Below are positions 18,273 to 27,270 of a DNA stretch of 64,000 nucleotides, one piece after another; the stretch's first letter is position 1, and the number at the start of each line of letters is the position of its first letter. The stretch is from JAXMDC01 sp046349035 (lineage in GTDB: Bacteria; Pseudomonadota; Alphaproteobacteria; Rhizobiales; Kaistiaceae). A program made the translations under genes and the position numbers. The notes under the pieces are model-generated. The model was not told where the DNA came from. It ran no database searches and was given only the letters and a program-made list of their open reading frames with translations. The stretch lies in NCBI GenBank assembly GCA_046349035.1, contig JAXMDC010000002.1, positions 434,001 through 498,000 of the forward strand. Direction: 5' to 3'.

Positions 18273-19406
18273 CTAACGAACCGCGCCCCAACCGCCTCCA
18301 AGGTTGTTACGGCTACCGCCCTCGCTGCTCCGGGCGTCCCGAATGCCGAGAACCGCGGCCTTGAGCGTGCCGGCCGTGATGCCGCCGATATTCTGGGTCA
18401 CGTCCCCAAATTTCTCCGCGTCGAGCCCCCGCAAGACATAGTCGCGGACAAGAGTCCGCATTCGAGAGACACTCCGGTCTTCCAGTCGAGCATGTGAGGA
18501 GGGCAGAAAAAAAGTCAGCAACTGTCCAAATTCCTTGCATCGCCGTTCAATCAGTCTCTTGTACCTCTCGAAGCTCCTCTCAAAGCGGAACGCAAGAGCA
18601 GGTTCAGCGCGCAAGCTCTCTTTAAGCCATCGGCGGTGAGCGCGAGACCCTTCGCCCGGACGCCAGGGCTTCTCCCGAGCGAAATGGTAGATCACTGGCT
18701 TCAGGACGCTTTCAACGTCAAGACCGAACAGCTTGCTCTCGAAATTCCAACGCGGCGATAGCGGCAGCCAAGACCGACGAAAGATGATGTTCAGTGCATC
18801 CTGATCGTCAACTTCAGTGCGCGCAATAAGGTCCATGGCGCTCGCCCGAATATCGCGTCGCCGCCAACTTTCGGCGTCTATCAACAATACCCCTGAGCCG
18901 AAGTAGCCATCATCGCGGCTTAGTCCGAGTCCGGCTAGTCGCTGGTCGTAAGCTCGGACGTCGCGCTCAAGCGCTGAGGGCAAGTAGACAGACGGATCGT
19001 CGGCTGCCGCTATGGTGGCCCCCCCAAGATTCAGGTCGAAAAGGGCATCGGGAGGGCGCTCAATGCGAATATCGCAATCCAGATAGATGATTTGACTGCA
19101 CTGGGGCAGGAGGTCCGGCACAAAAAAGCGGAGGAAAGAGAACGGGCCGCGCTTCTTTGCGATACGGTTTGCGACCTCCGGCAAGAAGTGAACGAAGTCC
19201 GGGCAAAAGATAATGAATCCCAGGCTTGGAGGAAGGTCGTTGAGGTGCTCGCCGCGCTCCGTCAGTAAGAAAACGTCGAAGTCGGAGGGTCTATTCCGAA
19301 GCTGAACGAGCCGCCGACAGGCCAAAAATGCGAGAGGAAAATAGCGCATGTCGGCACAGAGCACGATCGCGCGCGTGCTGGTGGCCGCGGCGCTATCGGC
19401 CAACAT
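18273..19406 (-). CDS. Glycosyltransferase family 8-like (LgtC type)
   Basis: A 377-residue protein. The start at 19406 follows GGAGGA nine bases upstream. The sequence VLCADMRYFPLAFLACRRL begins a Rossmann-like donor domain. The metal-binding DxD is in IIYLDCDIRIERP, followed by FGSGVLLIDAESWRR and DDQDALNIIF, the usual GT8 triad. A C-terminal extension of about 120 residues is helical and basic. It probably transfers a hexose from a UDP-sugar to the glycan. The reading frame remains open upstream to 19550, but that part overlaps an FkbM remnant. Confidence 0.82.
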   Translation of the reverse strand: MLADSAAATSTRAIVLCADMRYFPLAFLACRRLVQLRNRPSDFDVFLLTERGEHLNDLPPSLGFIIFCPDFVHFLPEVANRIAKKRGPFSFLRFFVPDLLPQCSQIIYLDCDIRIERPPDALFDLNLGGATIAAADDPSVYLPSALERDVRAYDQRLAGLGLSRDDGYFGSGVLLIDAESWRRRDIRASAMDLIARTEVDDQDALNIIFRRSWLPLSPRWNFESKLFGLDVESVLKPVIYHFAREKPWRPGEGSRAHRRWLKESLRAEPALAFRFERSFERYKRLIERRCKEFGQLLTFFLPSSHARLEDRSVSRMRTLVRDYVLRGLDAEKFGDVTQNIGGITAGTLKAAVLGIRDARSSEGGSRNNLGGGWGAVR

Positions 19407-19662
19407 AGGCCGGCGTCCTCCGACCGCGCGGTTGTGGGGCAGCTTGCTCGGAAGGCGCACGCATACCAAGTCGATGGCCCTCAAGAGCAATACCTTCGCC
19501 GAGCAACTTGGGTACGGCGTAAGCGTCCCTCTCCGGTCCTGAGTTGGCAACGATGTGGACGATTGTCGTGCACTCGGACAAGAACTCGTCGACGTGCGCG
19601 GTCTGCCATGCGCGGACGGGCCAGGTGACTTCCCAGCTCAATTTGCGCGCAAAGGTTTTCAT
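19407..19662 (-). pseudogene. N-terminal remnant of an FkbM-type methyltransferase
   Basis: A frame from 19662 reads DEFLSECTTIVHIVANSGPERDAYA, close to the FkbM motif I form VHVGANSGQERDLYA. The next stretch of the family pattern, YPSCSAKVLLLRAIDLV (compare YASxGAKVLWVEAIPEV), lies in a different frame. The piece then stops at the GT8 gene. So about 80 residues remain, with one frameshift and no catalytic C-terminal half. AGGAGG lies upstream of the original start. This looks like a decayed gene displaced by GT8. Confidence 0.5.
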
Positions 19663-19803
19663 CGAGAAGCGGTCCCCTCCTGTGTTTTGCCGGAATTCCT
19701 ATTTTGGGGAAGGCGGCCCGCTGTTGTTCTCGGTCGACTACACCTGCCGCATGGCGATAAGAACGAAATAAGCCGCTCTTCGCCTTGCGCTACCGCGATC
19801 CGC

Positions 19804-20487
19804 CTACGCCTGAGCTCCAACCGACGCCCCCCCGGCAATTGCTGGCCCACCGCCCGCCGCCGGACCTAGAGCCCTGCGTATCGCTGCGCGGACCGGCCCG
19901 GCGTTCAGCACGCCGAAATTCGAATAGAGATCCCACCGTGACGCGGGATGCTCGGATCCCCGAACGTACACCACCGGCGCGGATCCGCGATAAGGCACGC
20001 GGCTAAATGCGAGCTTGCGCCGAAAGGGCAGTTTGATGAATCTGCTGATGAGGGCGTCGTCGGTGCAGTCGAGGTTCGTCGTCAAAACGACAATCCTCGA
20101 CGGGTCCACCCGCCGCGCCCGCCGGTGCCACGCCTCGGCCGCGCTGGAAAATTCGGTTGAGTGCAGGAAGTGAACCCGCACGCGGCCGAGCAACCCGACC
20201 GGATAGGGCACGCCCGCCTGCCTGTCTTCGCGAAGCTCGGCGCGGAGATTGGCGTCGAGGTGCTCGCAGAACGACAAGAAGTCGGCCGTGCCGAAAAACA
20301 GGCCAACCGTCGGCGAAAGGTATTTCTGGCGGAGTTCTTTATAGAACCGCTGGCCGACGCAATTCTCTGAGATGAACGAAAAGCCCTGGTCGGCGTAGTT
20401 GGAGTAGAGCCACCGGCTGAAACCGCGCTTATGCCGCTCCCGAAAAGCGGTCTGCGCCTCTCGCAGTCGCCGGCTGAGTTTGGACAC
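19804..20487 (-). CDS. DUF1919 family protein (exopolysaccharide-associated)
   Basis: A 227-residue protein. A GTG start at 20487 is chosen because GGAGG lies nine bases upstream; the longer frame from an ATG at 20538 has none. The family pattern is clear: FSFISENCVGQRFYKEL, YLSPTVGLFFGTADFLSFCEHL and a central RIVVLTTNLD. DUF1919 genes occur in capsule and exopolysaccharide loci; the biochemical role is unknown. The Ala/Gly-rich C-terminal tail is poorly conserved. It lies between the FkbM remnant and fcl on the same strand. Confidence 0.78.
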   Translation of the reverse strand: MSKLSRRLREAQTAFRERHKRGFSRWLYSNYADQGFSFISENCVGQRFYKELRQKYLSPTVGLFFGTADFLSFCEHLDANLRAELREDRQAGVPYPVGLLGRVRVHFLHSTEFSSAAEAWHRRARRVDPSRIVVLTTNLDCTDDALISRFIKLPFRRKLAFSRVPYRGSAPVVYVRGSEHPASRWDLYSNFGVLNAGPVRAAIRRALGPAAGGGPAIAGGASVGAQA

Positions 20488-20618
20488 GATCGGACTCCTC
20501 CCCCGACTGCGCTCGACACTCTTTCGTGTGGCAGGCATCGACTCTGCCTGCGCCGCCCGCCGTCTGCAATCTCCCGAACCGCCGACGCGCCGACGCTAAC
20601 TCGCACCGCTCGCGTTCT

Positions 20619-21554
20619 TCACATGGCGTTGGCCAAATACCAAGCATAGGTCGCCCGCACTCCCTCCCGAAGCGGCGTCGCGCGCTGCCATCCGAGCGCG
20701 GCGAGGCGGGAGGAGTCGACGAGCTTCCTCGGTGTACCGTCTGGCTTGCTCGCGTCGAAACGGAGCCGCCCGGCGAAGCCCACGACCTCGGCAATGAGGC
20801 CCGCGAGTTCGCGTATGCTCACCTCGTCGCCACTGCCGATGTTGATCGCCTCCATGCCGTCATAGGTCTTGGCGAGCAGCATCAGCGCATCCGCGAGATC
20901 GTCGACGTGGAGGAACTCGCGCTTCGGCGTGCCGCTTCCCCAAATCTCTAGCTCGCCCTTGCCGTCGCGCTTGGCCTCATGCGCCTTGCGAAGTAACGCC
21001 GGCAGCACGTGGCTGCTGACAAGGTCGAAATTGTCGCCCGGTCCGTAGAGGTTGGTCGGCTGCGCCGAGATGAAGCGGCAGCCATACTGCCGGCGATAGG
21101 CGTCGGCGAGCTTGATCCCGGCGATCTTGGCGATCGCATAGGCCGCGTTGGTCGGCTCGAGCGGGCCGGTCAGCAGTGCTTCCTCGGGGATCGGCTGCGG
21201 CGCAAGGCGCGGGTAGATGCAGCTCGAACCGAGGAAAACCAGCGTCTCGACGCCCGTCCGCCGCGCCGCTTCGATGACATTCGCCTCTATCATCAGGTTG
21301 TCGTAGAGGAACTCCGCCGGCCGGTCGCGGTTGGCGAGGATGCCGCCGACCTTGGCAGCGGCGAGGAAGACGACCTGCGGCTGCTCTTGCTGAAACCAAT
21401 TCTCGGTTGGCGCCTGCCGGCGAAGGTCGAGGTCGTTCCGCCCGGCGGTCAGTACGATGCACCTCTCGCGCGCGAGGCGCCGCACCAGCGCCGCGCCGAC
21501 CATGCCGCCATGCCCGGCGACGAAGACGCGCTTGCCGGCGAGGTCGAAGTTCAC
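20619..21554 (-). CDS. fcl: GDP-L-fucose synthase
   Basis: A 311-residue NAD(P)-dependent short-chain dehydrogenase. It shows the nucleotide-binding motif VFVAGHGGMVGAALVRRL, the catalytic region LGSSCIYPRLAPQP and the YAIAK Tyr-Lys pair. QPTNLYGPGDNFDL and GTPKREFLHVDDLADA are also typical. It converts GDP-4-keto-6-deoxy-mannose to GDP-L-fucose by epimerisation and reduction. The GTG start overlaps the gmd stop (GTGA), so the two are translationally coupled. Its product feeds the GT10 and GT11 enzymes nearby. Confidence 0.95.
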   Translation of the reverse strand: MNFDLAGKRVFVAGHGGMVGAALVRRLARERCIVLTAGRNDLDLRRQAPTENWFQQEQPQVVFLAAAKVGGILANRDRPAEFLYDNLMIEANVIEAARRTGVETLVFLGSSCIYPRLAPQPIPEEALLTGPLEPTNAAYAIAKIAGIKLADAYRRQYGCRFISAQPTNLYGPGDNFDLVSSHVLPALLRKAHEAKRDGKGELEIWGSGTPKREFLHVDDLADALMLLAKTYDGMEAINIGSGDEVSIRELAGLIAEVVGFAGRLRFDASKPDGTPRKLVDSSRLAALGWQRATPLREGVRATYAWYLANAM

Positions 21555-22660
21555 GGCGCGCCGCTGCGACCGGGCTGGCCCGGTTCGGAGTGCTGGGCCT
21601 TGGCCTCTGCGAGGTCTTCGGCCACCATCTCGCGGACCAGATCGCCAAAGCCCGTCCGCGCTTTCCAGCCGAGCAGCCGCTGCGCCTTAGCCGGATCGCC
21701 GAGGAGGTTGTCCACCTCGGTCGGCCGAAAGTAACGCGGGTCGATCTCGATGACGGCGCGACCGCTCTTTCGGTCGACCCCGCGCTCGGCGGCGCCGCTG
21801 CCCTGCCAGTCGACGGCGATGCCGATTTCGCCGAAGGCGCGCTCGGCGAAGTCGCGGACCGAGTGCGAAATGCCGGTCGCCAGCACCAGGTCATTCGGCT
21901 TAGGATGCTGCAGCATCAACCACATCCCCTCGACGTAGTCGCGGGCGTGCCCCCAATCGCGCCGGGCGTCGAGATTGCCGAGATAGAGCTTCTCCTGCCG
22001 GCCGAGATGGATAGCCGCCACCGCCCGTGTGATCTTGCGGCTGACGAAGGTTTCGCCGCGGATGGGGCTCTCGTGGTTGAAGAGGATACCGTTCGAGGCG
22101 TGAAGGCCGTAAGCCTCGCGGTAGTTCACCGTAATCCAGTAGGCGTAGAGCTTGGCGGCGCCGTACGGGCTCCGCGGCGCAAACGGGGTCGATTCAGACT
22201 GCGGCGGCGGCGAATTTCCGAAAAGCTCGGAGGTCGAGGCCTGGTAGAAGCGGGTCTTGCCGCCGAGCCCGAGCAGCTTGATCGCTTCCAGCAGCCGGAG
22301 CGTCCCCAGCGCGTCGGCATTGGCCGTGTATTCGGCGGTCTCGAAGCTCACCTGGACGTGGCTTTGCGCGGCGAGGTTATAGACCTCGTCCGGCTGGGTC
22401 TCCTGAACGATGCGAATGAGGTTGGTCGCGTCGGTCATGTCGCCGAAATGCAGGATCAGCCGCGGATCGCTCTCGTGCGGGTCCTGATAGAGGTGCTCGA
22501 TCCGCCCAGTGTTGAACGACGACGATCGCCGCTTGATGCCGTGGACCACATAGCCCTTGGCGATCAGCAGTTCGGCGAGATATGCGCCGTCCTGTCCGGT
22601 GACGCCGGTGATGAGGGCAGTCTTCGCCCCCTGGCTCTTCTGCTTCTCGGTCTTGGCCAA
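21551..22660 (-). CDS. gmd: GDP-mannose 4,6-dehydratase
   Basis: Clear Gmd motifs: TALITGVTGQDGAYLAELL (Rossmann loop), GIKRRSSSFNTGRIEHLY, ASTSELFG, the YGAAK catalytic pair and FNHESPIRGETFVSRK. It makes GDP-4-keto-6-deoxy-D-mannose, the substrate of Fcl. I favour a TTG start at 22660, ten bases after the manC stop and preceded by AGGATCAGGA. The ATGs at 22726 and 22717 would extend into manC and have no ribosome site. The product is about 369 residues, close to the family norm. Confidence 0.94.
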   Translation of the reverse strand: MAKTEKQKSQGAKTALITGVTGQDGAYLAELLIAKGYVVHGIKRRSSSFNTGRIEHLYQDPHESDPRLILHFGDMTDATNLIRIVQETQPDEVYNLAAQSHVQVSFETAEYTANADALGTLRLLEAIKLLGLGGKTRFYQASTSELFGNSPPPQSESTPFAPRSPYGAAKLYAYWITVNYREAYGLHASNGILFNHESPIRGETFVSRKITRAVAAIHLGRQEKLYLGNLDARRDWGHARDYVEGMWLMLQHPKPNDLVLATGISHSVRDFAERAFGEIGIAVDWQGSGAAERGVDRKSGRAVIEIDPRYFRPTEVDNLLGDPAKAQRLLGWKARTGFGDLVREMVAEDLAEAKAQHSEPGQPGRSGAP

Positions 22661-22670
22661 ATCCTGATCC

Positions 22671-24113
22671 TCAGGCGCTTTCGCTCGACGGCGCGGCGCG
22701 GCCGTAAACGTCGTCATAGCGGACAATATCGTCCTCGCCGATATAGCCGCCCGACTGCACCTCGATCAAAATGGCCGCAATCTTGCCGGGATTGGCGATG
22801 CGGTGCCGCTCGCCGACCGGGATGAAGGTCGAAGCATTTTCCGATAGCAGGAAGACATCGCGGCCACGAGTGACCTCGATGCTGCCGGAGACCACCACCC
22901 AGTGCTCGGCCCGGTGCACATGGCTTTGCAGCGAGAGCCGCGCGCCCGGCTTCACCATCAGCCGCTTGACCTGGTAGCGGTCGTCGATCCGCAGCCGCTC
23001 GTACCAGCCCCACGGCCGGTAGGTGCGGGGGTGCGCGACGATCTCCTCGCGCCCGGCGCGCTCCAGCATGCCGACGACCCCTTTGACCTCCTCGGAGCGG
23101 CCGGTGGGCGCGACAAGGACCGCGTCGCCGGTCGCCACCACGACGATGTCGCTGAGACCGGTAACCGTTACCAGCGGCCCCTCGCTCCGCACGACCGAGT
23201 TGACCGTGTCGACGACGTGAACGTCGCCGCTAAGCGCATTGCCATTTGGGTCTTGTGCGGAAACCTCACGCACCGCCGCCCAGGAGCCGCAGTCGCTCCA
23301 GGCGGTATCCAGGGCCACGCAGGAAATCGCCGCGAATTTCTCCATGATTCCGTAATCGAGCGAGATCGCCGGGGCCGACTTGTAGGCGGCCGCATCGAGG
23401 CGGACGAAGTCGAGGTCGACCGTGGCGCCGGCAAGGGCGGCCCGGCAGGCGTTCAGGATCGCCGGCTGCAGCGCCTCGAAGGCGGCAAGCATCGTGCCGG
23501 CGCTGAAAAGAAAGATGCCCGAGTTCCAAAGGTGGCGCCCGTCGGCCAGGTACCGCTCGGCCGTCTGGCGGTCCGGCTTCTCAACGAAGCGCGCTACGGG
23601 CCGAGCATCGCCCGTGGCTGCGGTCGCGTCGCCGAGTTCGAGGTAGCCGTAGCCCGTATGTGGGCTGGTCGGCGGAACGCCGAACACGACGATACGCCCG
23701 GCCCGTGCTGCCCCGGCACCGCGGAGGACGGCGGCACGAAAGGCCGCGTCGTCGCCGACAATATGATCGCAGGGCGCCAGGACCACGAGGCGCGCCGGGT
23801 TCTCGCGCCCGGCCACCAGCGCTGCGACGCATGCTGCGGCAGCGGTGTCGCGGCCGACCGGCTCAAGCACGATCGATGTCCGCTCCAATCCCGCTTCTAT
23901 GGCCTGTTCGGCCATCAGGAACCGGTGATCGGCGTTGCCAAGCACGGCCGGCGCCGAGAAGCCGTCGCCCGCGAAACGTCGGCAGGCAAGCTGGAAGAGG
24001 CTCTGCTCGCCGATCAGGGTGACGAACTGCTTGGGACGGTCGCGCCGCGACGCCGGCCACAGCCGCGTCCCCGACCCCCCGGCAAGAAGAACTGGCAGGA
24101 TTGCCTCACTCAC
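22671..24113 (-). CDS. manC: Mannose-1-phosphate guanylyltransferase / mannose-6-phosphate isomerase (type II)
   Basis: A 480-residue bifunctional enzyme from a GTG at 24113 with an AAGGGG-type site upstream. The N-terminal guanylyltransferase signature is PVLLAGGSGTRLWPASR with PKQF. FVEKPD, NSGIFLF and YGIMEK are also present. The C-terminal cupin (isomerase) part has RPWGWYE, QVKRLMVKPGARLSLQ, HRAEHWVVVSG and FIPVGERHRI. It supplies GDP-mannose to Gmd. Order manC-gmd-fcl with tight spacing indicates one operon. The open frame upstream of the GTG is Arg-rich and not family-like. Confidence 0.93.
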   Translation of the reverse strand: MSEAILPVLLAGGSGTRLWPASRRDRPKQFVTLIGEQSLFQLACRRFAGDGFSAPAVLGNADHRFLMAEQAIEAGLERTSIVLEPVGRDTAAAACVAALVAGRENPARLVVLAPCDHIVGDDAAFRAAVLRGAGAARAGRIVVFGVPPTSPHTGYGYLELGDATAATGDARPVARFVEKPDRQTAERYLADGRHLWNSGIFLFSAGTMLAAFEALQPAILNACRAALAGATVDLDFVRLDAAAYKSAPAISLDYGIMEKFAAISCVALDTAWSDCGSWAAVREVSAQDPNGNALSGDVHVVDTVNSVVRSEGPLVTVTGLSDIVVVATGDAVLVAPTGRSEEVKGVVGMLERAGREEIVAHPRTYRPWGWYERLRIDDRYQVKRLMVKPGARLSLQSHVHRAEHWVVVSGSIEVTRGRDVFLLSENASTFIPVGERHRIANPGKIAAILIEVQSGGYIGEDDIVRYDDVYGRAAPSSESA

Positions 24114-24236
24114 GCGTCGATCCACCCCTTTGCGCCGCGACCGGCGCGCCGCCACAAGCACCGCGAGAGTATGTCGGCCCCCCGCGCCCTTCAACCGGCG
24201 AGCCGGACGGAGTGGCGGATATGCCGGCCGCATCTC

Positions 24237-25298
24237 TCACGGGTTCTTTGCGGCCTCGGGCCGGAGCGACCGCAGGAAGGCAGCCGGGTGGAGGGTAAGC
24301 CCGGCCAGGTACGCCCGCAGCACATGTCGGGAGTGAGAACCCGCCCGTGCCAGCCGCGCGACCCGCGCCATTGCCGCGGCTCGCGCCCGGGAGCTTTGTC
24401 CGAGTAGCCGACGCCGGGGCGCACGAATCATCCAATCCAGCAGCGCCGTACCCGGCTCCAGACCGTTCGCCGATGCCAGCACGCGATGCGCCGCAACTAG
24501 GCTATCGACATCGGCATCGCCAATGCCATCCGCCGGCATGGTGGCGAGGTTGGTTGCCATGGCGGCGATCGGATCGGTACGGCCGGCACCACGACGTTCC
24601 GCAGCAAGCGTGCAGAGGTCATGCGCCGCCTTTTGCCGCCAGTTGGCGGGCCCCGTGATCTGGCCCGGATGGCGTCGGTAGTGGATGACCGGCACCGCGA
24701 GATTGGCAAAGCGCCAGCGGTCGCCAAGGCGAAGCCATAGGTCGTAGTCTTCCGCCGGCTCGGCCGCCGTCCGATATCCGCCGACTTCAAGGACCGCTTC
24801 CCGTCGCATCATCACGCTCGGGTGGATGAACGGATTCTTGGCGCGAGCAAGACACTTCGCGATTTCCTGCGCCTCGGTCGGGTAGTGCGTGCTCACCGTT
24901 CCGACCGTTCCATCTTCGCCGAGACTGATCAATTGGCCGCCGACCACGGCCAGTCTGGGGTCGGCGGCAAGCATGGCGATTTGGCCATCGAAGCGGCCGG
25001 GCAAGCTGATGTCGTCGGCGTCCATCCGCGCGATGTACGGGGCCGTCGTTTGTGCGATGGCGAAGTTCAGCGTGCTCGCGATGCCGGCATGGGAACGCGA
25101 GAAAAACCTAACATCGGGAAAGGCGGAGCAGATTTCTCGGGCCCTTGCGAGCTCGGTTTGCGTCGAGCCGTCGTCAACAACGAGAATCTCGCCGCCGGCA
25201 TGACCGCTGACGCTGGCAAGCGCCTCGCGCAGCCAGCGCGAGGCGTTGTAGGTGGGGATGACGACCTGGAATGTCGGCTCGACTTCTCGCGCTGTCAT
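24237..25298 (-). CDS. Glycosyltransferase family 2
   Basis: A 353-residue GT-A enzyme: FQVVIPTYNASRWLREALASV at the N-terminus, ILVVDDGSTQTEL, the DxD region YIARMDADDISLPGRF, then the EDYDLWLRL acceptor-loop motif. It adds a sugar from a nucleotide donor to a lipid-linked or membrane glycan on the cytoplasmic side. The C-terminal region (about 250-353) is helical and basic. It lies upstream of manC on the same strand and is divergent from the gene at 25433, so the 134-base gap should hold two promoters. Confidence 0.88.
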   Translation of the reverse strand: MTAREVEPTFQVVIPTYNASRWLREALASVSGHAGGEILVVDDGSTQTELARAREICSAFPDVRFFSRSHAGIASTLNFAIAQTTAPYIARMDADDISLPGRFDGQIAMLAADPRLAVVGGQLISLGEDGTVGTVSTHYPTEAQEIAKCLARAKNPFIHPSVMMRREAVLEVGGYRTAAEPAEDYDLWLRLGDRWRFANLAVPVIHYRRHPGQITGPANWRQKAAHDLCTLAAERRGAGRTDPIAAMATNLATMPADGIGDADVDSLVAAHRVLASANGLEPGTALLDWMIRAPRRRLLGQSSRARAAAMARVARLARAGSHSRHVLRAYLAGLTLHPAAFLRSLRPEAAKNP

Positions 25299-25432
25299 CG
25301 CTCCCGCCGCGTCGAGCGCCGCCGGACTTCAAGGATGGACCGGATTCTCAGGGCTCGACATTGTCTTAGCCGCTGGGGCTGCTGACACCCCGAATTGCAA
25401 GCTGTAAAACACCTCGCCGCGGCGGAGAAGGC

Positions 25433-26278
25433 ATGGCGCTCCACCAAATCAACTGCCTATGGGTCGGCCCCCGGCTGACCTCCCTTGAACAGCTGTGCCT
25501 GTTGTCGATGGTCCGCACCGGCCATCGCGTGCGTCTGTTTGGCTACCAGCGTTACGACAATGTGCCGGCCGAAGTGGAGCAGATCGACGCCCGGGAAATC
25601 CTTCCGGAGACGGGCATCGTCATCCACACGCGGCGCCGCAGCCCAATCCGCGGAACGCCCGCGCCCGGCGCCGACATTTTCCGCTACCGTCTGCTCGAAC
25701 GCGGGCTCGGACTTTGGGCCGACCTGGACCTTCTCCTTATTAAGCCAGTCGAACGGACGGGCGACTATGTGTTCGGCCGGGGGCTCGACGCCACCACGCC
25801 AGTGTTGAACGGCGTGTTGGACATGCCCAAGGACTCCAAACTGCTGCGGTTGCTATTGGACTTTGTCGCCAATCCTTACCCGGTGCCGCCCTTCTATTCA
25901 CTGAGACGCCGCGCCGAACTGGTTTTGCGCAAGATCCTGGGGATCCCTAAGGGCGTCGGCGACATGACCTCGGCAGTGCTTGGGCCTGAGTTGCTCTCAT
26001 ACCTGGTTGTCAAACTCGACCTGATGCAGCATGCTTTGCCCGCCGAGGTATTCTATCCCCTCCCGCATCGCCTTGCTCAGGGGCCGTTCATTGCCGGCTG
26101 GGATGTGGAGTCGCTGATCAAGCCGAATACGGTCGCCGTCCACTTATGGAACGACAAGCTGCGCCGGCCGACGTCCTTGCGGCCCGACAACCCGTCCGGC
26201 AGGCTCCTGGTTGACGAAGGTTCGTGGATCAAGAATTTCGCCGCCCGCGAGTTGGATTTCGACTTTGTGGGCGACTAG
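25433..26278 (+). CDS. DXD-type glycosyltransferase (GT32-like)
   Basis: A 281-residue protein whose start INCLWVGPRLTSLEQLCLLSMVRTGH matches the family of capsular or alpha-1,4-type glycosyltransferases with a DXD sugar-binding region. A metal site is likely in GLGLWADLDLLLIKP. PADVFYPL-type and HLWNDKLRR segments near the end are also typical. It is one of only two glycosyltransferase genes on the plus strand in this locus. The donor and acceptor are unknown. Confidence 0.75.
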   Translation: MALHQINCLWVGPRLTSLEQLCLLSMVRTGHRVRLFGYQRYDNVPAEVEQIDAREILPETGIVIHTRRRSPIRGTPAPGADIFRYRLLERGLGLWADLDLLLIKPVERTGDYVFGRGLDATTPVLNGVLDMPKDSKLLRLLLDFVANPYPVPPFYSLRRRAELVLRKILGIPKGVGDMTSAVLGPELLSYLVVKLDLMQHALPAEVFYPLPHRLAQGPFIAGWDVESLIKPNTVAVHLWNDKLRRPTSLRPDNPSGRLLVDEGSWIKNFAARELDFDFVGD

Positions 26279-26307
26279 CCGATATTCCGACGCGGCACTC
26301 CGCTCGG

Positions 26308-27141
26308 TCAGGCCACATATTGCTTGATCTTGCGGCCAAGACGATCGCCGAGATGGATGAACTGCTGGGCGCGGCGGAAGTTGTCCTCGATGTAGGGCTT
26401 CATCCGCTCGTAGGCCTCCGGCGTGGCCGAGTTGCATGTCGACACAATCTGGTCCGCACTTGCCGCGAGCAGCAGTCCACGGGTGTCGAAGTAGTCGGCG
26501 ATATTCGTGCATCCCCAATAGATGGGGACAGTCTTGGTAACGAGGCAGTCCACTAGCTTCTCGGTGAAGTAATACTTGCAGCGGGTGTTCTCTATCGCGA
26601 TGTGAAACATGCAGTCGAACATTGCTGTTTTGTCATCGCCGAGCTGCGGCCAAGCCGGGGCCGACGGACCGCCGTGCTTGCTGACGTAGAATGACTTCCG
26701 CTGCCTGATCTCGCCCTGTCGTCTCCAGATTTCGTGCCGCAGGGCGTGCCCGTCGGTCACCGATTTCGCCCCGACTACCATGGATATTCCCTCGACCTTC
26801 TGCGGCAATCCTCCCTGGCGTATCCATGATGTGCCGAATTCGAGGTGTACGACTTTGGGTCGGCCCTCGAGCCGATCGGTCGAGGCAACGATCAGGTCGA
26901 AGGTGTGCGGGTGCTTGCGCGCATAATCGGACATTTTCGGCAAGATCGTGTGCGGTTCGCAAAGATACAGCACGTCGAATTCGCCTGGGGACTTCGGCGT
27001 GTCCTTTCGCCGGTCCACATATATATTGACGGCGTTTTCAAACTCGGTGGGAACATCGAGGCCCCACTTGCAATAGACCCGCGCCTTCACGCCCAAAGCC
27101 AAAGACTTGTGGCTGATCGGCCGACGCCGCTCATCGACCAA
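26308..27141 (-). CDS. GT10-like glycosyltransferase (fucosyltransferase C-terminal type)
   Basis: A 277-residue protein. The C-terminal half carries the GT10-type donor site HIAIENTRCKYYFTEKLVD followed by TVPIYWGCTNIADYFDTRG. The N-terminal half is the usual divergent acceptor domain, with DVLYLCEPHTILPK. The start is uncertain: the frame opens at a TTG (27141) without a good ribosome site, and a GTG at 27090 is possible. With the other GT10 and the GT11 enzymes it makes three candidate users of GDP-fucose in this locus. Confidence 0.72.
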   Translation of the reverse strand: MVDERRRPISHKSLALGVKARVYCKWGLDVPTEFENAVNIYVDRRKDTPKSPGEFDVLYLCEPHTILPKMSDYARKHPHTFDLIVASTDRLEGRPKVVHLEFGTSWIRQGGLPQKVEGISMVVGAKSVTDGHALRHEIWRRQGEIRQRKSFYVSKHGGPSAPAWPQLGDDKTAMFDCMFHIAIENTRCKYYFTEKLVDCLVTKTVPIYWGCTNIADYFDTRGLLLAASADQIVSTCNSATPEAYERMKPYIEDNFRRAQQFIHLGDRLGRKIKQYVA

Positions 27142-27270
27142 CCCAATCTATTCGCTAGGCGCCAGAGACGAATGCCCTCCATCGCGCGGCTTACCAAGCG
27201 TCCCATCTTTAGAATCGGAATTCGCCGCCCAAGAACGCGGCGCCCCGCATTCTCCCAAGCCTGGTCGCAC

